Positions 46,478-58,477 of a stretch of 64,000 nt of DNA are shown one piece after another. Source of the stretch: Corydoras sp. C115 (taxonomy: Eukaryota > Chordata > Actinopteri > Siluriformes > Callichthyidae); assembly GCA_019802505.1 (NCBI GenBank), contig JAFMOC010000097.1:192001-256000 (forward strand), written 5' to 3'. Under the pieces are notes generated by a model, which saw only the letters and a list, made by a program, of their open reading frames with translations, ran no database searches and was not told where the DNA came from. The first letter of the stretch is position 1. Each line of letters opens with the position of its first letter. Position numbers and translations under genes: made by a program.

Positions 46478-49400
46478 ATATAACAATACTTACGATTCAA
46501 CAACCACAATACTCAAAATGCATACGGAAACACACTGACTTCAACAGAACTAAGAGCAAAAAAGACTTCTGGCTAACTCTCTGCTGATATTAACAATCCT
46601 GATTAGATCACCAGTGTTCGCTTAAACCTTGTCACATGACCAGTAGTCATTTCTCATGCTCTAATTAAAGCTGTACCTAATGAACTCGGAGTTTTGTTCT
46701 GGTAATTACCGCAAAGAAACACTGCAGCAACCACACACTGTTTACACAATAAACACGGCTTCTGCAGTCTGTCTCACCTGAAATGTTAACGTATCAGTCC
46801 TATGTGAATTATAATAAATCTTAACTTAATACAGTTCAGCGCCAATGGCTCCATCAGCTTCACCAAAATTTGCGCAAAAAAATCATTGTTCAGAAAGATA
46901 ATAATAATTAATAATAATAATCAATGTACCTTTAACCATCTGTTATTGTATATATATATATATATATATATAGTTAGTGGACACATTTACTGGTTCTGTG
47001 AAGCATAACAGGCTGATTTCCAAAATAAATAAAGCCACATAATGCAACTGTATGTTTAAAGTCTGCGGTCCTGAGTCAATAATTATTAGGCAATTACATC
47101 ATGTACCTAGTGTCTGTCTCAAACGCAGGTAAATGGGCAGATCTTCTTCAATGTTGCCCCCGAACAGAAAAACGGTAAAAGAATAAGAAGGGATTAGCCA
47201 CAGATAAGAAAGTAGAACCTGACGGTGTTAAATTTGGGTTGATTGGAATGTAAATGAGCCAAAAATGAGCAAAGCACTTATGTTATTAAAGTCGGTCTAA
47301 ATCTACCAAACACTGCTTTATAATGTCTTATCTTTATCTAAGGTACATTTTATTTCCAGTAAATATTAATTGTAAGAAGCAGGCCATATACAGTCTGTTC
47401 ATTTACCTGGTAAATGTGAAATGCCATCTCACCAGCCAGTGGTTTCCACATTCCACATTTGCGTTGGCTCACTTTCTCTGGAACACGCCGGCATGGGCCA
47501 TTTTTTTTTCCTGCCAGAGTGCTGCAAGTCCAACTGGACTGAAAAAAAAGACTGAAAATCACAATTTCCTGAAAAACATTCAAAATACCAGTCGGAGTTG
47601 TTCAGGCTGAATTCAGTTTCTTTCTGAAATAATTACTGGAATAATAAACTGGGCTGAAGAAGCATTTCTTCATTATCAAGAAATGTCATACATTCGTCAT
47701 TCTTTCGACTTCACCCTTTTTTCCCCGAATATTGACAAAAAGGACCTTTTGTTAGAAGCACAATCATGAAATCAATAAAAAAAACAAAAGAACTAGATTT
47801 ATTTTTTTTATCAACATCCATGTCTGTCACAGTTGTTGGCAGCCGTTCATTTACTCCACAGCCTTCCTTTAGATGAATAGCAGCATTGAGTCCATCAGAT
47901 TTGTGTTTCATAGCTTCTTTTTGTTCTGCCACACCCCTTATGACCCTCCGTGGACAACCAGGCATGAGGTCAATATAGACATACAGCTGCAGCCCATTTT
48001 GAAATGACCCTTTTCAATCTTCTTGCCCTTATTCATCAACTGCTGCTAATATTTGTGAAAGCATCTGTTGGGACAACATAGAGTTTCCATTGTGTCGTGA
48101 ATCTAAAGAGGTAAAGTGGTTCCCTGAGCACAGCAGAATGAATTCTTTTTTAATTGCTGGGCTTCCAGACCTGCTGTGTTCCCCACACACTGTCAGTGCT
48201 CCTCCGAGTGTGACAGTCGTACAGAAGTGAATCTCTCTGCAAGCGCTGATGAGAGCTTTTCAGGCTATATGCATGGACTCAAACCACTCATCACCTTAAT
48301 CCACCAAACTCCCACTTAATCACTATGAGAGGAGAGTTACAGATATTTCCTTCAAATGGAAAGGAGTAAGATTTCGAAGCAGCGATGTGCAGGGTTTCAG
48401 CTGTTTACTGAGGAGGACGCATGATTGCTATGCTCTCAGCTGAATGGAACCCTTATTATTCCTATGACAAACACTAATTACCTCCCGTGACCTGTATTTA
48501 ATACGTTCTCTATGACCCTACACGTTATTAATAGCTATTACAGAGTGCATTATCTCACTACACATGCATTACCGGATGCATTTAGATCATCCTGAATTAT
48601 ACTTTGCAGATGTTCCAGTGCTGTAAACCGCCAGCTCACTATAAATTAATGTTTCATCTTAAGAATCAATCAGTGCGGGAGATAGTGGCAACTTCTTTGA
48701 TGCTAATTGCCAGAGTAGACAAATTCGTCCAGCATACCTTATTTTCAGTTGTTTTCACACTTAAATGTACGTCCAAACCAAAAACGCAATTACCACAGTT
48801 TTCTTCTGCACCCCATTGCACTCTGAAACATAATTAGAAGCACCTTCCTTACAGAGATCACTGTGTGATTCCAAAATGATGTCCTGTAACTAAATAGAGC
48901 AGATAATGTACATCAGCAACAGCTTGAAGGTGTAAAGCTGGTTGGATGTGTCTGTGAGGATTGTTAGCACCTCAATCTTCCAGCTGGATGATGATGGTGT
49001 GATGAACATTTGATTAAGTGAGATGAATTAAGTGTAGGTTAGTCTGATTTAGTCTTGATAGGAAATAGCATGTCTTAATGTATTATACACATATTTAAAT
49101 TGGGTTGACAACTATCTAATGCCTTAACTGTCACAATGTGAAGATTGTGACTGATTACTAAAAATAAATGTAGATTCTTTTTAACAGGGTCATTTCACAG
49201 TTGGAGGAGTTGCCAGTTCTCTTGACATCTATGAATAAAACATACATCCAGCGGCATTTCTATGCAAAGGCAACATAGGCGCCTGGTGCCTTAAACCACT
49301 TAAAAATATGGATGTACTGTATAGGACAGCAGTGGCTACAGCATGCAGGTTTGTGCCTTGCATTTTTTTTTTTAAAATAAAAAACACACGTAATAAACAC

Positions 49401-49599
49401 ACGTCTGTCTGCTTGACCACCTTTCAGCAGTGCAGAGGTTAATAAAAAAAAGTAAAAATAAAAAAACATTTTTGAGATGCTGCATTTATTTGGATAGTGG
49501 GTGATCTGTTGGGTGGGGGGGGTGGGGGTGGAGAGATATCATCCAGGGTGCCAGAAAGGTCAGAAACACCAATGAGGATCTGGCTTGCAATCTTTATTC

Positions 49600-49860
49600 T
49601 AGTTTCTCCCAAAGGTGTTTAGTGGGGTTGAAATAAGAGCTCTCAGAGGACCATATAAGATCCTCCACACTAACCTCATCACACAATCAAGTCTGTAATG
49701 AGCTGGCTTTGTGTTCATGCTAGAACAGGAAAGGGGTTTTCCCAATTTATTCCCACAAGCAGTTATCTGGAAGCATACACGGCGAGGTGCATGGTTTATA
49801 CAGCTCATTAGAATCGAATGATTAAGAGGTGTCTCCCAATATTTCTGTCAGAGTGTATAA
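49600..49860 (-). pseudogene. Tc1-like transposase relic
   Basis: Minus remnant with CCCAAAGGTGTTTAGTGGGG, TTGAAATAAGAGCTCTC, CATGCTAGAACAGGAAAGGG and CCCACAAGCAG, covering the C-terminal half of a Tc1 transposase. Heavily decayed. Confidence 0.65.
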
Positions 49861-52551
49861 CAATGAAAACAAGGGTTTTTATGGCAAAGAGGAGACTGAT
49901 CTGAAATCATTTTGTAGTTTAGATTTTAACCCAGAGCTTGTGTTCATACTCTGCTGTACCTGGCTGAATAAAAGCAGTTTAATCCCCATGGAACGTAGGA
50001 AATTAGTTCGTTAACAAACTCCGTTTGCGCAGCTATGAGATGGAGTTTACATTCACTTCTTGATTTGTATAGGTTTCATTGTCGTGGCTCCTGTTTCATC
50101 AGCACAGATATTTACAATACTGAAAATGGAGGGATGGTGATCTATTCGTAGGCAGCACTTATGAGCTGGATGGTGGGAGGTGAAGATTAAACGCACTACA
50201 GCTGAAAGTTCAAATAAAGGCAGCTGCAAGCTTTGATTACCTTTGAACCGAGACACATTCCCGCATAGTTTCTATTGTAATTTAAAACTCTTTATGAACA
50301 GATTTGCACATTTTATTTAATCTAGTGAATGCTCATTTAAAACTTATCTTTAAAGTATTTTTGTTCCAGAAACAAAAATCAGTGTATCAGTGATAAAAAA
50401 AAAAAATCAGTGATAAAAATCAGAGTGTTGTATTAAAGCTACTCTGCATGCACAAAATAGCTATTAGACACAGCTTTTTAGAATAAATTGTTCCTTTCAT
50501 GACGTGTGAAACTGCTCTTTTGTAGTAAATTGGTTTGATTGATATATATGACATTAAAATAAATAGATAGAATTACATGTTGATGCTTTTTCTAGAAGCG
50601 CATTTAAATGTATTTATTTATCATAGTGCTCGAAATGCAACAAATATTCAAATTCAAGATATGTTTTAAAAGCCATATTCCGGTAATGATCCACTCCAGT
50701 TCTAAATAAATGTGACTGTTGCTTTCATAATTGCTGTTCTGCAAGATAGTTATCAACCTCACCCTTCCGGGCACTGAAAAAAGAAAGAGTGCAAATGCAT
50801 TACTGGCAACCACTTATATTTTTAATTCCTTCTAAAAGCTGTATGGATGCCGGCAGAGTGCATTACAGTAACCCTCCATCCGCCGTTAGCTGAGGAGGCA
50901 TGATAGCTGTTATGATAGCTGTTGGAATGACTTATTGTTTCCTGCCTAGTTTACAGTAATACAGTCACTTCACTTTAACTGGGGAAGAATCAAATCAGTA
51001 CGACGTGGACAGACAGTGTTGCAGTAACATCAGCAGACAGACATTCCGGCAGTCTGAGAGTGAAAAGAGTCGGTTTTAAATGCACAGTAAGACTGTCAGA
51101 GTGATCTGCTCTCAGTGTATCTGCGGAAGTGCATCAGACAGAATGGCAGCACATGTTTTGTTAGCTTTTGTGTTATTATCCCAGATCAGTGTCAGCGTTT
51201 AATTCAGTACAACAGATGTACACTGTATGTTTATCCTTCCGGCATTGTGGAATTGACTTGTCGCAGTTCCCATCAGTTCGGAGACGGTTCACACATAAGG
51301 GCTATAAGAAGGCTATCGTTTTCTAAATGAAACATGTAATAGAACTGAGAATTCTGTGAAAGTAGTGAGACTCATAACAAGGCAAGAGCATCTTTAAGGA
51401 AAAGTGTTTCTATTCAGTTTTTCACGCCAGCTGATGGTTAAAAACAGAACTGAATATGGAGCTGACACCGGATTTAACTTTAGATAATTATAGTAACTGT
51501 TAATTATAAACTACAGTGTAATTGGGTGATTATTTCACACTGTACATTAACCAGCAGCATCTAAACCAAATTAGAAAAGCAGATAGCACATGAATTAAAT
51601 CTCAAGCTCTATCTTTGCACTGAACACACTTTGAACTTTATATCCATTTAATGACTGAACATGATCAAGAATTGCTGACTGTCATGATCAATTCCCTCAT
51701 TTTTGACATTCACAAACGAATTTGCTGAGCATTTAGGGTCATCACAATATGCTTTTTGAAAAATTATGATATTACGCAAGGTATTATGAATTAATACTTT
51801 AAAATGTGACTGAGTTGAAAAAATATATTAAGTAAATAGATATATAAAACAAATAAAACTCAACTAAGTAAATTAAAACGCAGCAAAAATAGAAAGCATC
51901 TGCACCCCGTAATTCAGTCCAAATGACTTGTTTAAGACTGAATATGTACAGCATTTTTGCATAAAACACTTGCAAATCAGGGAAAATGAGTAAACAGACC
52001 CTGCTACAGATTTATTTCTAGTAGTTAAGAGCTTGGAAAAAAACAAGCGTGTACATTAAACCCTGCACAGCACTAAAGAGAATTCACACGTTGCCATAAT
52101 AACACAAAAAACTGAGTAAATTAATTCGATTATCTGAAATTTTAGTTTCAGACAAAAAATGTATATAATTTTAACAAAAGGCAGCAAAGGTTTAGTGTTT
52201 AAAGTGTTTAATTTGAGAATAAAAGGTCGAAAATCTAATTCCTAGTGATGAGGAAGCTGCGATGTACCCAGCAGCGGTAAGAGCCAAGACAGGTACAGAA
52301 ACGCTGAATTTTGTGGTGCATCAACACCAGGTTAATGTCTAGACCGAAGGAACTACACGAAGGACATGAAGGAATAGAAAAAGGGTTTTCAAGAGCTTCA
52401 GGTTAATTATTGCTTCCTTCACCCCCCTTTTAACTCCCTGAATAAACACACAGACAATTAATACAGACAAGCCACAGGGGAGATCTGAATGTAATTTCAC
52501 AAAACATGTGACATCAAAAAATATATATATATTTTGAATATACAAACAATG

Positions 52552-52892
52552 TGTCGGGTACCGACCACGCGGGGAAAATTACGTGCGTCGGTCCACGGCG
52601 AACGCTCCCACGGAAGGAGCGTGGTTTTACGCGGAAGGAGAGTCCAAGACACCGGGATAAAATCCAAAAGGTTAAATTTAATAAAAATTGGTGACGGGAC
52701 ACCAACAAAAATGGGGAACAAACAGAACAACATAACATAGGGTATAGGAACCACAAAATAAAGACGTGCGCAGTATGGAGGGGTAAAACATTAAATAGAA
52801 AACCAACTAAACATGTGACAAACCCAACCAATCACCCAAGTGAGATAATGAGGACCGACAACGAGGGACAGGTGCAGCAGGTGCTCGTGACA
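52552..52892. mobile_element. solo-LTR-like element with 5-bp target duplication
   Basis: A 341-bp block of distinct composition begins TGTCGGGTACCGACCACG and ends GTGCTCGTGACA (TG...CA). It is flanked by CAATG at 52547-52551 and 52893-52897. It contains an internal short inverted repeat (GCTCCCACGGAAGGAGCGTG) and AATAAA-like motifs. No coding sequence, so solo LTR is the best reading; the superfamily is not recognised. Confidence 0.65.
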
Positions 52893-55199
52893 CAATGCAA
52901 AATGTAAAATTAGTATTATTTACTATTTGAACCATTGCACTGCACTCAATCCAACAATACTACTACTATTAATAATAATAACTGGTTAGTGTAGTAAATA
53001 AAAATATTCACATGTACAGATGGAGGAAGAAGAATTGTAACTCTGAGCCATGACGGACTGAATCAAGCTGATGTAAATAAAATGTGTCCATTAAATGTGA
53101 TTACCAGTCAGAACTACAAAACAAAACACTAATGAGGACCAATCTTGATTAAGAATAACATTATTACATAACCATGCTTCATTATTCCTCAGCTCGATTA
53201 CAATCTCCCTGAGATTTTACAGGCAATGGAGCAAAGAACAGAGCAGGAAAGCTTATCGTTTGCCTCCACTGTTCTGTCTGTTACTAACCTCGTTTGATAC
53301 CCACCGCGAGCCGGCCCCCTAAAGCCTGCACGGTCATTAAGCCTCTCGCCTGGCCGACTCTGGATCCAGTTCTTATGGATCACTACTGGTACAGGAAACA
53401 ACACTTCAGCTGTGGTCATCTGGTCATCCATGTTAAATTTAATGAACAAACGGCACTGCTGGCTATTCCTAAATGAACCCAGACCACCAGAATGGAACAG
53501 CTGTTGTGTCTGATAACAGACAGAAAGGGGTGACTGAATGCGTCATATATTTTACTAGGATGCAGGAGGGCACTATGAGGCAGTTTGGGGCACCTGCTGA
53601 AATCTATCAGTAGAGTGCTCCAAATGAAATCCCATAAAATGTTGGGAGGTTGAAAATACACATTGACATGACTCAAAAAATTCTCTTAATATGCTCTTGG
53701 CTTTTTTTTTCTTCTGCAAACAGAATAATAAAGTCAGGACATGCAGCATATCATTTGTTCTCAGCTGCTGCTATTTGATATTTTAAGCATCTGGTGTCTG
53801 AAACTGACACCAGCAGCGATGTCATGAATGCAGACACCATGCATCGTGCCTCTTAGGAGGTCAATAACCATCACAATGTTAAAGTAAGCTGTCAAGCTTC
53901 CATTCATTTTACACAGTACCTACTGAATAAATCACAAATCAGCATGGTATTGTGATAGAATTGCGCATCGTGCCATGATTAGCCATAGAAATTGCTTCGA
54001 CTAAAACGGGTCAGTGGTTTGACTGACATGTTTTAATTTGATTTCCCTCGCCACCATGGATTTGAAAATTCTGCGTTGAAATACAAACATCGCCGTCTAG
54101 ACCTGACATTTACAGACAAATAAAGGGCAGAATTGCTAAACTGAGAGCTGGTGATTATTAGGCAGACTTCCAGGCTGGTGAACAGCACTTTAATAAGCAC
54201 TACAGTTTTCTACCACTTTATTATGGAAAACATATCAGCAGCAAGGCTTCTGGGTAAGCCATACCTGCACACAGCTCTGTGCAGAGAGACTGTATATGAT
54301 TATGAAATAAAGCTTGTTGTTAAAAGTTTGTGCACTTTTGATTAAACTAAATGTTTTATTGATTTATCTAAAGTGAAAAAAAGGGCTTTAAAAAGGTGTT
54401 AAACATTTAAGAAACACTTTCTTAAATTTCATTTATCAAAGGTAGTGCATCACTACGGTCGCCAATAGCTGACTAAAATGTTTAAAAAGGACGTATAGCG
54501 TACACATCTTATGCCCACGGTTTTCGGAGGATGAGCAATATTCACAATGTGTGCCAAAGAGATCTGATAACTGAAACTGCCAGCAACACAAGCTGATAAT
54601 GAGATACTCTCAGAAAAGAAACAGTGAAAGTGTGTCATATCATGGCCCGAGACCACATTTAACACTTTTCTTTTAAATGCTATGTCTGCAGGTTCCCTGC
54701 TCTTTATTTGTAACCAGTACATATTCACACTTAGCTGGTGCTCCTACCAAAAATGAGTGACACATTTGGGTCCCCAGTCTGATAATGGATGTCTCACAAC
54801 TCGCGTTTAACCCAAGTGAGGTGGGTTATTTATTTCTCTTTGAGGTATTAGTAATTTGTTAAGAATTTGGGTGAGTTCATCCCAAAGTCAATTGTCTGTA
54901 TATGGAGTATATGGGATTATTGACTCATCATGTTAATTCTGGTGTCAGTTTAAGATGCCAGAGTTCATCATAATCACCATGACAGCACTTTTTCAAACCA
55001 AAAATAAAAATAAAAATGCTCGGATCACAATGTTTCTACCATATATAACATTAAGAAAAATACTTTCTGTTCATATCACTAGTCAACATAGATTTTTTTA
55101 CCTCAACACTCGAATCCTGCTAATTAAACTAATGAGTGATTCCTGTTGCACAGGACTGAGAGCCATACAGACATGAATTGACACTTGGTTTGGAGCAAC

Positions 55200-55440
55200 T
55201 GCAGTAGCTCGGTCAGAGCCCTGACCTCACCCTCCTAGAACCCTCTGGGGATAAATTGGAATATCGTTTGTGATCCAGACAATCTAATCTTGTCTAACAT
55301 CACAGCCTGACCTCAGACATGCTCTTTTAATTGCCTTATTTTATTTTACATGGACACATAACTCCTTACTCATGTCATCTTTAAGGCCAGACCTGCTAGT
55401 CAGCGCATACAGAATCTACTGAGAACAGTGCAAATAAAGG
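55200..55440 (+). pseudogene. Tc1-like transposase relic in shisal1 intron
   Basis: CCCTGACCTCACCCTCCTAG, GGGATAAATTGGAATATCG and CCTGACCTCAGACATGCTC follow the plus-strand Tc1 C-terminal region. Stops interrupt it. Confidence 0.65.
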
Positions 55441-55740
55441 TTTCTGTCCCACTTACTATTTTGTCTCCATCATATTATACGTCTTCACGGCAATGTGAAA
55501 CAAGTCTCTGTATTTCCTTTTAGTACCAGCTCTTGTCCTGTTTATGTAACCATGTTCTCACTGCATAAATTACGTTCTCATCACCTTCAAAGTGTGTCCC
55601 ACGCAAAGAAACTTTAAAATCCCCAAAGAGATAAAGACCTGTTGTTAGGGGCCAGATCTGGGTTGTGTGGTGGATGAGGCAACTCTGGGACAACCTGGTT
55701 TTGGTTGGCCATTTTGACAGTTCTCTCTCATCAAAAAACA

Positions 55741-56090
55741 TTCATTCAATCATTCATTATCTCCCGCTTTATCCTCTATTAGGGTCGCGGTGAGGTTCCC
55801 CATGCCCATCCAGGGGACAACATCTCGGGCGCTGGGCAGATAGACCCAGGACAGGGCGCCAATCCATCGCTGGGCACACACTCACTCACACAGACACACT
55901 CTATATGGGGCAATTTTGAGAATTCAATTGACTTGATCCATGTTTTTGGACTGTGGGAGGAAGCCGGAGAACCCGGAGGAAACCCACGCAGACACGGGGA
56001 GACATGGAAACTCCACCCAGATGGGGATTCGAACCAGGAATTCCTAGCGCTGAGAGGCGAACGTGCTAAACTACTAAGCCACCGTGCTGC
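55741..56090 (-). mobile_element. DANA-like SINE in shisal1 intron
   Basis: Full-length minus copy. Target duplication CATCAAAAAACA at 55729-55740 and 56091-56102. Confidence 0.92.
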
Positions 56091-56143
56091 CATCAAAAAA
56101 CAAAAAAAACAAAAAACAAAACATTGAAGCCAGATTGGAAAAC

Positions 56144-56196
56144 GGGTTTGATTATATTACAGGTTTGATTATATTACAGGTTTGATTATATTACAG
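56144..56196. repeat. 17-bp tandem repeat, three copies
   Basis: Unit AGGTTTGATTATATTAC repeated three times, just before a SINE-tail fragment. Confidence 0.9.
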
Positions 56197-58410
56197 TGTA
56201 GCTGACTTGTGTTGTTCTCTCATTTGTATGTAGCTTTGGATAAAAGTGTCGGCTAAATGACTACATGTAAATGTATTAAAATGATTCATGTCATACACAC
56301 CGAAAAACACAAAACCTCAAATTTTAAGCATTTACAAGTTCAGTTTGGCAAATAAATAAATAAAGTGGGGCATTACATTCTGCATGCACAGGTCTAATTC
56401 CCTGGTGTGTGACCTGAGATGTTTCTTCTTTATGTTGAGTTGAATATCCTAAAATAAACTCTACTTTGACTGTGTGTCTGCTCTGTAATGGACCTTTAAC
56501 AATCCTGTAACCTTAATTAAACATGGCTTACAAAATGAGTGAGTTCATTATCGAAATATTAAAGGATCGATGTATCCAAAGATCAATGTGCATCATAATA
56601 ATAATAAAAAAAAGTCAGGTCAAATGTTTGGATATTTAATGTAGTCTTCGTTGTTAAGGAGCCCAAAATCATAAATCAAAAAACAGTTTTCAAAGCATCC
56701 CTCCTTTTATTGTAAATCTTACTTCTGTATGATAATTAAACTGTGTGCATATTATTTTGGAAATACACAAGGGGATAACTGCTTGAGTTTCTTTCTCCTG
56801 TCACACATCTTGCTTGACTATGACAACAACAACTGCTTCACCTGTAAAAACATTCTTCACATTTCATTTTCTGCATTTCTTCATCTGCTTCAGTGCATCT
56901 TATACAGATAAGCATCTGCAGCTCGGCTTAATGTCTACATCATATATCCAGAAACACATGATCTATGGACCAACAATCTCAGATAATTCCTAGGCTTAAG
57001 GCAAGCTACAAAACAAAGTTAGAACATGGTATTTCAAGGGAAGCCCTTTTTAATGAAAGAAAAACTGGGTAGCAGCTGAAGAAAGAGGGGGGAAAAAAAA
57101 GCGCATTATGTCTCTAGGGATAAACCTCGCAGGTGGAAAGCTAGAACAGGCAGAACACAGAAACATATATCTTTAGTTTACTAACCTTCATCACATGTTC
57201 TGTCTGCTGGGAGAAGTGTGGAAGCGTGGAAGCAGAAGCAGATTTGAGGTCTGACGTATTTCAGTTGTATTGATGTCTCATTAAAAGTGTACTGTACAGT
57301 TCCTGTTGGGAAATTCATCAGTCAAGTTCTGCTTAATAAAAAGGGGAACCAAAAAAAGTCACTAATTAGCCGTCATCTACAGGTTCTTTAAAGAATAGAT
57401 AAATAAAAATGACAATTTAAATTATGCAGTGACACAAAAAGATGCATTAGCCGCTGGGCCTTTCTTTATAGTCAGCGGGAGATAAGCAGGATATTTATAA
57501 CACACTCTAAATGCTACAGCAGTTCCACCATCATGTTCATTGGAGTGATGACAACATCATGGACTCCAGATGAACAGGGGGGGGGGGTGGGGGGGGGGGA
57601 AATCAGTGCCTCTGATTCCTGCTTTACCTTAAGTTAGTTTTTGTACTCTGAAGATGAATTGCTTTTCTGGTCATCACTATTTGTCGGGTTCACGTATTTA
57701 TTCAGTATATGTATTTATACAGTGTTTTGTATTTTGTAACAGCATTTGGGCAAACTCCTGTAAAGCATGAGCAGATTTTGACCTCAGACAAGTAGCTTGA
57801 TTGAAATGAAAATTGTTAAGCTTTACAGAATTTCTGCTTGTATTAGTTCTCACACTCCCCGTTATTCAGCTTTCTCTGCCTTCTATAAAATCTTCTGTAA
57901 ATACTACAGTACGCTGACCTCTGCACGTCTTTAGAAGCTACCAGGCTTAATAGCAGAGTCAAGAACAGGAGCTTGACATTTCGAATTGCAGCATTGTTTC
58001 CATTGTATGTTGTCTGAAGCACCAGGCTTGCTATTACACAGTACAAGTGACTTCAGGACATGTAAAGGTTTATATACCATTCATTATGTTCATCCACACA
58101 GATTTTATATACTGTTATTTGATTTAACATTCTTCAGCTGGATGTCATAAGAGTATCAGTGCACTGGTAACAAATGGGGGGTTTGCATTCGGCACTAGAA
58201 AAAGCCTGTTGGCAAAATTGGCCATGCACCAAGATATTTCTGTCGGAGTCTGTTGAATCATCCTGACCAGCTGGATCTTCTGCTCTAACAGGTGGCCTGT
58301 CAGGTTGCAGCAACCATGACCACATCAGCTGGACATGAGACATGATGTCTGAGCTCGGCTGAAGCTGTCCATCCTCATCCCTCCATCCTCCCCTGAGGGA
58401 GGAAGAGAAG

Positions 58411-58477
58411 ATGAGTGTCTCTAACATTTGGTCCTGCAACATTTTGTCCATCATACTGTTTCTATTATCTTCTGCAG
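58411..58477 (+). CDS. shisal1: shisal1 coding exon 1 (signal peptide)
   Basis: 67 nt. ATG in the context GAAGATGAG, then SVSNIWSCNILSIILFLLSS and Ala22, ending in one G before GTAAAG. The hydrophobic core matches the human SHISAL1 signal peptide in length and character. Two very short upstream ORFs lie between 58306 and 58361 if the exon's 5' part starts at the ttgcag acceptor near 58305. Confidence 0.85.

Larger units (their letters stand above)
44412..58410 (+). other. presumed long first intron of shisal1
   Basis: 14 kb of AT-rich sequence with two long TA tracts, a solo-LTR-like element, one young SINE and Tc1 relics. G-rich runs lie at 49512-49527 and 57580-57599. No coding exon was recognised. 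The assignment depends on the non-coding exon at 44222-44411 belonging to shisal1. Confidence 0.4.

Noticed and set aside
58134..58454. 106-codon minus-strand ORF
   Set aside because: It is antisense to the shisal1 signal-peptide exon, and no family features are visible.
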